A stretch of 64,000 nt of DNA, from contig NC_044006.1 of assembly GCF_900496995.4 (NCBI RefSeq), forward strand, positions 60,805,204 to 60,869,203, read 5' to 3'. Below, piece by piece: positions 1 through 12,526 of this stretch; the first letter of the stretch is position 1, and each line of letters opens with the position of its first letter. A program made the position numbers and the translations under genes. This stretch comes from Aquila chrysaetos chrysaetos. Its lineage: Eukaryota > Chordata > Aves > Accipitriformes > Accipitridae. The notes below the pieces were generated by a model. The model saw only the letters and a program-made list of their open reading frames with translations, was not told the DNA's origin and searched no databases.

Positions 1-299
1 CTTGCATAAGTAATAAGTAACATTATTTGCATAGTCTCAAGCAGAGGTAGAATCTGTACTCTTACTAATTAACCCAAAGAAAAAAAAAAACAAACACATT
101 CCCTCCAATACCAAGAGAAGTTGTTTAGAGTTCAGCTTTCATTTGCTGTACAATAAATAGATTCCTCAAAGAACCCACCTGTTAGAAGTGCTGTATCTTT
201 TACCTCTCTACCTGGCCCTAAGCCAGTGAAACTGAGCCCCTCCAGCGCAGTCAGAAGGGCATGCTGACGGGCTGGAGGTGAAGGAAGAAAGGCACCCAC

Positions 300-1072
300 A
301 GATACAAGTGCAAGGTCCTGCACATAGGTTGGGCAATTCCAAGCACAAATACAGGCTGGGCAATGAGTTGATCGACAGCAGCCCGGAGGAGAAGGACTTG
401 GGGGTATTAGTGGGTGAAAAACTGAGTATGAGCCAGCAATGTGCGCTCGCAGCCCAGAAAGCCAATCGCATCCTGGGCTGCATCAAAAGAAGTGTGTCTA
501 GCGGATCGAGAGAGGCAATTCTCCCCCTCTACTCTGCTCTGGTGAGACCCCACGTGGAGTACTGTGTTCAGCTCTGGGGCCCCCAACATAACACAGATGT
601 GGACCTGCTCAAGCAGGTCCAGAGGAGGGCCATGAAGATGATCAGGGGGCTGGAGAACCTCCCCTACGAAGACAGGCTGAGAGAGGTGAGGTTGTTCAGC
701 CTGGAGAAGAAAAGGCTCCAGGGAGACCTTATAGCAGCCTTCCAGTACTTACAGGGAACCTACAGGAAAGATGGGGAGGGATTCCTTATCTGGGAGTGTA
801 GGGATAGGACGAGGGCTAACAGTTTTAAACTGAAACAGGGTAGATTTAGATTAGATATTAGGAAAGAATTCTTTACGGTGAGGGTGGTGAGGCACTGGAA
901 CAGGTTGCCCAGAGAGGCTGTGAATGCCCCGTCCCTGGAAGCGTTCCAGGCCAGGTTGGATGAGGCTTTGAGCAACCTGATCCAGTGGAAGGTGTCCCTG
1001 CCCACGGCAGGGGGGTTGGAACTAGATGATCTTCAAGGTCCCTTCCAACCCAAACCATTCTATGATTCTGTA
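300..1072 (+). mobile_element. CR1 LINE, 3' fragment with open reverse-transcriptase C-terminus
   Basis: The plus strand reads without a stop through the C-terminal part of the CR1 ORF2 protein. Landmarks include [47 protein letters not shown] and [18 protein letters not shown]. It ends in the typical CR1 3' tail: a segment reading ATCTTCAAGGTCCCTTCCAA followed by ATTCTATGATTCTG (about 1057-1070). The element is truncated at its 5' end, as most CR1 copies are, and lies in ABI1 intron 1 opposite to the direction of ABI1 transcription. The frame stays open from about 278 into flanking DNA at 1267; codons beyond about 1040 are not CR1 protein. The exact 5' boundary is uncertain by tens of bases. 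Confidence 0.92.
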
Positions 1073-4000
1073 ACACCTTGCTCACAGAGCTCTGTTCAGG
1101 AGCACATCGTGACCTATTCTCCACACCACCCTGATCTTGGCCCCCAGGGGCTCTGTGCAAGTTTTGAGCTGCAAAGGATTATTTCTACAACCCACAGGAG
1201 ACATCAAGTCTCTGTCTGCAGCAGCTGCCTCACCAGCAAGGTCAGGAAAAGGGAGGAACCACACTGAGGCACCGTATCTGCTATTACAAATGCAGCAGTT
1301 ACTTCCCTTTACTTGGGGGTGGAGGGAAGGGAGGATCCCTGTGACCAAGCCCACCCGCCTCTGTCACCCATGCTCAGATTTGGCTGGGGTGGAGGGTGGG
1401 GACGTGGAAGAAGTAGCATCAGAGCAACACTGCTCTGGGTAACACAAATACTGAAGAGAGCAAGAACGCTCAGGTAATTATGAACAAGCCTGGACACTGA
1501 CTAACTGAGGGCCCACAAGTCATTTCCTACCAGGTAACAACAAATAAAAACCACACCATGCTCCTTTCAACTCCAAGTTACTAATTAAGGATCGAACACA
1601 GGCACAGAGAAAGCAAGATACCCTCCTGTCTCTCAGGGATGTCTTGCTACACCAGAACTGACACTTCGTCCACACAGCTGTCACCACACTGTTCTGCAGA
1701 TATGTAAGATTTCAGTCACCAGAACTGTCAAACACAGATGCTTTCACTAACGAGAAAGGGAGTAGTATCTTCTAGTGCCTCTGCCAAGAGAGAGCAAGCC
1801 ACCAACACACAGACAGACAGTACTGTGAGCATTATGTAACTCCAGAAGTTTGCAAAGCCAAAAATTAGAATCTCAAGGTTCTTATGAGAGGAGATACGTA
1901 AAACTCTTAAAAACTAATTGCTGCTAATGAGTTCAATGATGGTTTCAGGTGCATATTTTCCCAAGGGATTCATTGCACTGTCTCTGCGGACACTGTCTCC
2001 GCATTTCTGCGGATATGCACTTTTTGCTGTGTTGTAGTATAACAGAGGCAATTTGGAAGGGGGCAGGGGGGGACCTTTGTGAACAGCACTGGAAGTCCAA
2101 ACAATCAGGTTCTGTTCCCAAATCTGACAGCATGTCCCTATATGACCTTCCATGAGTCAGTTAAAAATTCTATGCCTCCATTTATGTTTCTGTAAAATGA
2201 AGGTGGTTCAAAATACTAAACAAAGATACTGGGAAGTTGCATCAGGTTTTTTTGTTTCAATGTTTGGGGGTTTTTGTTGTTAAATTTAGATCGGTAGCAC
2301 AGATACTAACAGGAACTTTGCCCTCAGAGGTACAATGCTTCCTACTTGTACACAGCCTGCTCCTGCACTCTTACCTTCATTACAATGTGATCCACTTTAT
2401 GAGCCCCCCTCAAGGCCCATCTATTTTCTCTTTACCATAAGAGATACTTTCTGCAACAAGCTCCCAGAGATCCGAGGGAGGTAAGTATTAGACAGTTGCC
2501 CCCCTTACTCATGTCTTCTTCCTTCCTTCCAACAATTCCACAGGGCTGGACACAGCAAGTGCAGCACAGAGAGCAACGATCAAGCTTAACATACACTGAC
2601 AACAGACAACCTGCAAGCTTCTTCCTTCCAATGTAAGTGCAAACAGAGGGAGCAGACAGTGCTTCCTTTGTGGAAGAAGCAGTATGCACCTGTAAAAGCT
2701 TATCCCAATCCACTTCACTCCACCTGATTAAAGTAGCACAGTGCTGACACAATCATCTGCTGAAATACTAATGAAAAATGTAGCAGGAAGAGCAGCTGAC
2801 ATCTAGCTAGCTTCTTAAACCAAATATACCAAAATTAATGGAAACATTTCAAATTTGGAAAAGCTGGTCTCATATCATCTACCTCCTTTGGACACAAAAC
2901 AGACACACAACACTCTAGGATCCATTTCCTGTATACACAGAGCAGTCGCTTGCTGATTCAGTGGAGTTGCACTATTGTCTTATTGCTGCTTTCAAGCTAA
3001 ATATACAGCTGTATTTTCCAAAACACAGACAACGCATTGGAACACAAGACCTATACAAAGCACAGAAGAGCTACAAGCCTAACCCACCAACCTGTACCAA
3101 AATTATTATTTTTTAAAAACCACGCACGCAGAACACCCAGTGCCTTTTACACTGATGGCAAACATTGGCTTAAACTACCTTAAAAAAGAACAGTGTTTAA
3201 AAGTATAAGCTAACACCTTTTTTTTTAAGAATATGATTTAAGACTACAAAGCGTAGTGGATGGTACATCCATATTTTATCTCATTGCTCTCAAGCTCTCT
3301 AATTTTGAGTTATATTTTGGTGTTACAGAAAGTGGACTAGCTTAATTTGCTTTTTTTGTAGAATGTTCCAAATTTAGCAATGAAACCAGGGGAAAAAAAA
3401 CCAACTGTATTTACTCTCAATACAAACTAATTAACCTACGAACATAAAAGCATGCAAGTTCTCACAGCACGTAAAAGATTTGTATTAGTGACAATTTAAG
3501 AAGTTTATCCTTTTAAAGCAGGTCATTTCCTGAATTAGACATTGAGTGAACTTCTTTGTACTGAACTAAAGCTAAGCCACTTTCCACACACCAGGCAAGG
3601 AAACCAAGTGTCAGATCAGTTACCAACATTTAAGGAAAAAGAAACAGCACGAAAAAAGTTACTTCCTTTCCAGTATGTACTATCTGCTGTATAGGACCTG
3701 CAAAACATCCAAACTATCAAACAGAAAGGATTCCTATATGCATACTGGAAGATAACGTACGGATATGTGAAACTTCTTGCATGCAACACCTGCTCAACCC
3801 CACACATTTATTTTTCTACCAACTGGAAAGAGACTTTAAATTTTTTGTAATAGCAGTCAAACTGAAATTTGTCCCTACTTTTGTCTATTTTACCCAAAAT
3901 AGCTTGTTAACTCGCCGTTCAGTTTCCACATACCAGTTGGAAGCTACAGAAGGAAATGACACAACAACAACAAAAAAAAACACATTTAGGCAACACAGCA

Positions 4001-4156
4001 CTTACTTCCTTAAAAGGTCTTTCACTTAATTTATTTTCTAAAGCTGCTAAATCTACCCACTAGACACCATCAAGATCAGAATTTACGCAAGTAGTACATA
4101 TTCCAAGCCATTCATTTAGAGGTTCTCACAGTCATATTAAAATCATATCTGAGCTC

Positions 4157-4176
4157 AAAAAAAAAAAAAAAAAAAA
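4157..4176. repeat. A20 homopolymer in ABI1 intron 1
   Basis: Twenty consecutive A residues. Similar tracts occur at 6717-6735 (A19) and 7151-7171 (A21), and a T22 run preceded by a C-rich stretch at about 5638-5669. None is attached to a recognisable retroposon body. Confidence 0.8.
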
Positions 4177-7100
4177 GTTACAAATGGATCTTCCCAAGTG
4201 GTCTAGAAGCAAAGAGACTGATGAAAACTATGTTATCTGCCTATGCATAAACAAGACTGTAAGAAACATCTAATTTAGACAGTAGGGGAGAGTTGTAAGC
4301 AGTGTTTTATAGCACAGAGAGGCCTCTGAAGAGTCAACTGAAGTTGTTCAAAAGGAAGTCATCAGTGCAGTAACACTGGAGATGTTGGTCTCCTGTGTCA
4401 TTCTAATGCTTCATAAGCTAGTTATTGTAAATAGGTTCATTAAAAAATGAAAATAATTCAATTCAGCCAAGAAACTGACTGGAAAATCTCTCCGGAAGTT
4501 AATATTTTCAGCTGATGAATCACAATAAGATCTGTAAGTGCTTTAACTCCATATGTTATTTCTGTATTAGTACTGATAAAGTTCATACTGTTTGGGATAC
4601 TGATGAAATTCCTCACTAGTTATCTTCAGCTTCATGCTACAGATTTTCAGATAACCTTTCAGGGTTACACGCACACTGAAAGGGGCTAGTCCCAGATTTT
4701 ATTTGCAGGCAAAAGGATTTGGAGAAGGCATTAGGTACTGGAACTTACATTTATATGGCATCCATGAAGAAGTTTATTTCCCTTATAAGACACTTTCACC
4801 ACTCCTCCCCTTGCTTAATCTCACTGTACATTATTATAAAGGTATTCCAATTCACAAGCAAACATCTCCATCATAACAGTCATACCAGTATTCTAAAGAG
4901 TGCCAGAAAAACATATTTAGAAAATATTATGAAAAATGTTATTTCTCTGTATTCAAGAAACCTTACTTCAGGAGACAAAAAACATGCTTCCAGTTAAAGA
5001 TTTGAGGTTCAAAACCTGCTCTTAAAACTGTTAAGAGTTTAAGTCTCTGATCTAAGAGAAAACAGGAATCTAATTTTCTACCTGCTTGTCACTGAAGCTT
5101 GCAACCAGAAACATAACAATTTTAAATCGTCACAGATTAAATACAGTAGTGTACTTATAATGCCTTTTTCCTTCTAGTCAAAGCCAAAATCCCCACCAAT
5201 AATATCACAACTTCCTTCAATTACTACTTCTACATTTGGTTTCCTTTCCCTTTTTTCTCTCTCCCTCTCTCTCCCATCCCCCCCACCCAAGACTGCCACC
5301 ATACTGTACTTTCCTTTTAGCACTGCAGGTCTTCCTTAGAAACTTACTTGCTCTGCTTCTCCTGAATTCTTTTCCCTTCCTATCAGATAAACCTTCTAGA
5401 TAACCAGAATACACATGGTCTGGAAGGCAAACTGTGTCCCTGCCTGGCATTCCGATTTATTCATGATTTGCCTTAGCAAGAAACTGCTTCCCAGTTTTCA
5501 ACTCGAGAATCCCGAATGCTGTCATCTTTCCTAAACACTTCAGTAAAAGGATGCTTACTGTTAATACAGCTACATTGACCACTGGGGAGCCAAGTTCCAC
5601 CCAGGTGAGGGTTTTTTCCCCCGCTTCCTCCCCTCCCTCCCCCCCCCTTTTTTTTTTTTTTTTTTTTTTAAGGAATCCTTAAAGACACTGAAGGCAAATT
5701 CTCTTCAAAAAAATCAGCACAACTGAAATTTTATTAGAATTATTCCCAGATTAAGTGAAAAAGGCAAAACAAGATTCGTAATGTTTTCAGATCCAAAAAT
5801 ACAGGTATAGTTTGAATACAGCAATAGTGGGGGTGGGAAATTACTTTCCTGCTTAAATGAGCAAAGAATATAGAACATAAGACTGAGAACATCAAGAGTT
5901 CTGAATAAATACCTGAGTACTACTACAATTACTATAAATTGTTAGCACCAGCACACAGAATAGTCAGACAAACTTGTCCACCTCAGTGCCACAATGCCGA
6001 GTGGGTGACAGCGCACAGTAAGTTTTCCTATTAAGGAACACAGCCTTTCCCACAGAAAGAGAGAAAACTCTCCAAATTCAAAGCTATCCAAACTCAAAGG
6101 GGCCAGATTGAATCAGTTACGTGCTACAGGATAAGTTACAATGGTAGCCACTTCTGAACTATTTTAATACTCCCTTCATGGCCAGGTTCTCTGTTCCGGC
6201 CTGCCTTTTTTATAAAATGCTCAATTACATTAAATACAAACACTTTGTATTATGTGTTGGTTAAGCCTCTTCCTCGCCTTTCCTCCCTTCCCATCCCACA
6301 ATACACACACACACACTCCCAAATCTCATAACCCAGTGCCCTGTGTCATATTGCCTAATCCTGCAGTGGCCCCACCACAGGCACTGGAAGTATAATCTGT
6401 TCAGTAGTCCAACTGGAGAGCAGATGGCTTTGTATAAAGTGCTGATTAAAAAACCCACCTCCATCACACATTAAAAACATACATGTAATTTTATCAATAT
6501 ATTTGCCATTTTTACTGAGTAAATGTACAATGCGTGTACAATACAAGCGAGGTATACATTTTTCAAAGCTACTGTTCAAGTCCTCATTAGGAATTTCAGA
6601 AATCCAGCTTCCTTTCAAAAGGGGTAAACACAGCTGTACACAGATAAAACAGACTGTACCAATCCCACATCCAGCTGACCTTGATACCCGAGGTGAAAAT
6701 GAGCTACCAAATTAAGAAAAAAAAAAAAAAAAAAAGAAAAAAAACCCACCCTAAATGACCGGATGGGAACTAGCTCAAATGTTGGGTTTTTTGGTTTGTT
6801 TGCTTGAAGAAAGAAAAGTCAGGTTTTAGGACTCTGAAGAAAATTATGTAACTGAAGATTCTCTGTAACTTTCTGACATAAGGAAAGAGTCGGGAGCAGG
6901 AGACAGGTCAAAACTTGTGCTGCAATTACCATGTTCATGTATTTGTCATATTTCCCATGAGTAAAACCAAATGAACCTCGCCTCTTAGAAGCATTTATAT
7001 CAGCAGCTTTCTTTGGGTGGAGCAAACAACTCGGAAGAGTAAATAGACATTAACTCATACTACCTCACATACCACACACACACAAAAAAAAAAACCCCAA

Positions 7101-8067
7101 GTCTAAAAAATATGGCTTCTTAGAGCTGTTTTAATCCAAGCAGCTCATTTAAAAAAAAAAAAAAAAAAAAATCACTTCATATTATTAAAGCTATGTTTTC
7201 AAATTTGCTGCTCTGCTACTGAAAACAGTAAGACAGCTTACCAACAATGATGGATGCCAGAGAATTTAATAACCTGTATTAAATACTCATCACAGGTAGC
7301 CTAGCATTAAATTCAACAAGTTCACGTTACAAGTAAGTAAAGTGGAGTTTTTTTGCTTTTCCCTTGAATTTTTTAACTAAAAAAAAAGTTGAATTTGAGC
7401 ATCTCTGGATGGTTCTGTATACACATCCGTTATGACCAAACATACGGACCTACAGTTATGTGCTGCAAAACCTGAAAAAATAATAACAGTAGATTGTGCT
7501 TAAAGTAGCTTCACAAAAATAGACTTAAAGCAAGGCCAAGAAGCACTGGCAACATAGGGAGAGAAAAAAAATCCACACCGACTGGTGGAGACACGCTACA
7601 ACCGACGGAGCCTCCTCCAGCATCAGAGCCCCGGTCTGAAATTATTGTTGTAGGGTGTTTGCACTGCGAAGCCTGCGAGAGGCACAGATTGCCATTTTGA
7701 AACACCTCACGCTCGCACATCGGTGCCTGTACACGGGCAGCTTCCTGCCCCCGCAAACCGCTCCTCGCGGCGATGCGGACCCTCGGCGCGCCGCGCCAAG
7801 AACGCCGTTCCCTCGGCCCGGCGCACGGTTCCCACCGCGGATACCCCCCCCCCCGCCCCGATGACTAAATTACGTGATGTCACGCGTGTGCGGGGCCCCC
7901 TTCCGCTCCCCAAACGCCCGCCGCGCCGCTGCGGATGGCGGCCCCGCGCTGCCGGCGCGGCTCTGGCGGAGGGGCCGGCCGGCACCCGCGCCTCGCGCTC
8001 CACGTGGGGCGCGCGGGTGAGGGGACGGGGGGGCGTTGCGCGGAGCGGCGCGGCGCTGCCCGCCTCA

Positions 8068-9255
<1,188 letters not shown>

Positions 9256-11947
9256 TTATCCAGCCTCCCGTCAGGCTAGAAATCTCATAAGATGGCAACA
9301 AAACTGCTAAAAAGATAGGAGCATCACGATCAGGGGTAATTAGTCCCTTCCCAGCGAGTTATCCCAAGGGAGAGGGAGAAATACTGAATCTAAGCTGTGT
9401 AGATCTTTTTGAAGGCCTGCCCTGAAGTAGTAATTGACAATTAGTGTTTTTCTGGGTTTAGTTTCATAAGAAGAACTTAGATATTTGGCTGAGGTAAACA
9501 CATTATTCCTGCCACTCTTTTACCTCTGCTGTTAATCATCGTTCAGGGCCTCCGCAGGTTATTGCAAAGGTGTGGAAGATAAGGGTCTGGTGATTATTTA
9601 GTACAATCTTTCTTGAATGTGTTTTCTTTTGTAAGCAAAATCCTGTTTCTGTGATCATACTAGAAGAAAAGCCAATAACAGCAAGTGGCTTCTACGCTGG
9701 GATGCCCAAGCCTACCTTTGCAATGAGTAACAGGCCCAGAAGAAGCTGTCTCCAAGGCCCATTATTCATGCCTTGGCTTTGTGTGCTGTGTGTATGCAGT
9801 TACCAACGCAACTGGCATTAGTCCTTGCATTTTAGTGGTTGTCCCAGAGAAACCCACACAGTGGTGAAAAGTCAGCATGTTTCAGAAAAAAATATTCTCA
9901 GATGCATTATAGTACGAGCAGACTGCCTCATCTCTGCATAATTGTGTGGTATTTTGCGAGTCCTCTGGAGTCTATCTTCTGTTTGCGGCACTGAAAACGG
10001 TTCTGGTCGGGATCCCTTGGTACACCTGCTGATGTCTCTAAATCAAGGTGGAGAGAGGAAAAATAGGTCTCTCTTCCCCTCTGAGGTCAGCAAAGTCCAG
10101 CATCTCAGTCTAGAACTGTGGAAGTGAGGATGAATGATAGGGAGCCTGGGAAGGACTGGTGGGCCTGGGAAGGTCTTTGCAACCGGAGTTACAAAAAACC
10201 ACCCCCTGGCTGGAAACAGCTAGACAAGTGCTGAGAGAGATGCTTGAATGCTGTCTGGGACAGCAGAGAAAGGAGCTGGTACATTCACAGCACTTGCTGT
10301 GGGATGGAAATGCATCTACATTGCTATCTTCTGATGGTTAATTCATTTGGCAGCTTAGCAAAATTGTTTCCAAAGTGGCTTCAATAACTCTCTTTAGGAC
10401 AGCATGTAATTTCCAATAGAACATTTTATTTTGGATTCCAAATGCCCTTTTAATGTAAAATAATTAAATTTGATCTGCAACAGTATTGAGATATAGACAA
10501 GCTTTTAATGGGTCCCAGGGCAAGTGTGATCAGAAACCATCTTGGGTACCGGCTTCTCCTTGTTTCCAGCTATCATAATATAAAGACAAATTTGATTTCT
10601 CTATTCAGTCTGGCTGCAAATTACTTAACACCCATTGGCTTGGATGAGTCTGTAATTGCCTACAGATCACAGACTGACTTCATGGAAGCTGTTAACATAC
10701 TCAAATGTAGCGCAACTGTTGTCGGCTCTTCTTAAAATGTTATTGCTGCCCCTGTACCAAGAGACAGCAGATTTGTGGAGCCTTGCATGTCAACTTTTTT
10801 TCAGTATGAGAAAAATCAGTGGTGTGTGTGTTTTGTTAAATGTACCGTGCTTCACTTCGGTGGGCAACCTAGTCCTACAAGCAGATGGCAGGACAGCAGC
10901 TGAGCGCGGCAGTGCTGGCTCCCAGGAAATGCACCCACCTCAAGCAGTAGAGCAGAGGCTCCAGGAGGGCTTACAGCCCCCTTCCTTCCAACGGATGTCG
11001 ACCCAAAAGGCCTTGCACAAACCAAAAAAACCTACCGACTCTACGTCAAGATGTGCTTGCAACGCAAGAAGACCTTGGAAGACGGCGTCAAAGAGCGCCA
11101 CCTTGTGACGTCTGCATTGTGACTTTTCTTCAGCCTTCCTGGCACAGCCGGGTGTCACCCCGATGCTTGGTGAATAGACCTGTGGTACATACAGAAACAC
11201 CCAAACTGGCTCCACGCTGAGCTAAGCCACCTTCAGCAGGACTTTCTAAGTTAGTGCCATACAACCGCAGCAGTACTGCTGCGAGAGCCACACAATGCAA
11301 GATGCACTGGGAATTGTGGTGCGGACATGCTCAACTAATTGGATCAGCAGGCCTTATTAGCTCCTGCCCCATGCTAGCCCTCCTGCTTTCAAAATTACTC
11401 TCTGCAAGGTCACTTGAGTGTCTTTGCAGCGTGTTCTTCATGTCTGAGGTTCTTGGAGGGTTTATTGGCTCAGATGCGATAGACCCAAGCTGGCTCCATG
11501 AGTGTGCATGGTGTGTACACCTAGAGATTCCAAGGCACCTGAAAGCACAGAGACATTTGGGTAGCTGTGCAAGTGCTAGCCAAATCTATCAGAACCAGCA
11601 CTAAGCCAGAGCCAATAAACCTTGGACTTGAGCTGACATTTGCTGAAGACACTAGAGTGTGTCTGAACTGCATTCACTGGGTTTTTCTGTAGAAATTATT
11701 TTATTCTGTTTTGTTTCATTTTTTTTTAATTATCACATTTTCCCATTGCTCCAGACAATAAACTGCTGATTAGAAGGAAAAGCTAGCTAACTTACTCAAG
11801 ATACTTCAAGTGTGCAAGAGAGCTGGGAATGAAAATTTTCCTGGCTGGGGCAGCTGGACTGGTAGAGGAAAAAATGTAATGATGCTCTTCAAACTCTACC
11901 CAAACCATCACCTGAATGAGATCCCATGGAGAGTAAAATGTGCTTAT

Positions 11948-12526
11948 TGTCCTAGTTTCAGCTGGGATAGAGTTAACTGTCTTCCTAGTAGCTGGTACGG
12001 TGCTATGTTTTGAGTTCAGTATGTGAAGAATGTTGATAACACTGATGTTTTCAGTTGTTGCTAAGTAGTGTTTAGACTAATGTCAAGGATTTTTCAGCTT
12101 CTCATGCCCAGCCAGCGAGAAAGCTGGAGGGGCACAAGAAGTTGGCACAGGACACAGCCAGTGCACCTGACCCAAACTGGCCAACGGGGTATTCCATACC
12201 ATGGGACGTCCCATCTAGTATAGGAACTGGGAAGTGGGGGCAGGGAATCGCCGCTGGGGACTAGCGGGGTGCCGGTCGGCGGGTGGTGAGCAATTGCACT
12301 GCGCATCATTTGTACATTCCAATCCTTTCATTATTGCTGTTGTCATTTTATTAGTGTTATCATTATCATTATTAGTTTCTTCTTTTCTGTTCTATTAAAC
12401 TGTTCTTATCTCAACCTGTGGGTTTTGCTTCTTTTTCCCGATTTTCTCCCCCATCCCACTGGGTGGGGGGGGAGTGAGTGAGCGGCTGCGTGGTGCTTAG
12501 TTGCTGGCTGGGGTTAAACCACGACA
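11948..12526 (+). mobile_element. Solo LTR of an avian endogenous retrovirus (copy 1)
   Basis: This 579-bp element starts TGTCCTAGTTTCAGCTGGGA and ends GGGGTTAAACCACGACA, so it has the TG...CA termini of a retroviral LTR. It is flanked by a perfect 6-bp direct repeat GCTTAT (11942-11947 and 12527-12532), a target-site duplication. A polyadenylation-type ATTAAA sits at 12394-12399 towards the 3' end. No gag, pol or env sequence adjoins it, so it is a solo LTR left by LTR-LTR recombination. A near-identical copy lies at 51569-52149 in the same orientation. This LTR type is common in bird genomes from memory; its class (ERVL- or ERVK-like) is not settled here. Confidence 0.9.

Noticed and set aside
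10656..11108. 150-codon plus-strand frame in the intergenic region
   Set aside because: Its composition changes abruptly along the frame, and there is no family resemblance, signal peptide or splice context. The DNA is kept only as a possible regulatory patch.
12094..12309. Minus-strand frame with [14 protein letters not shown], also at 51714-51968
   Set aside because: The frame recurs because both places are copies of the same solo LTR. It is antisense LTR sequence, not a gene.
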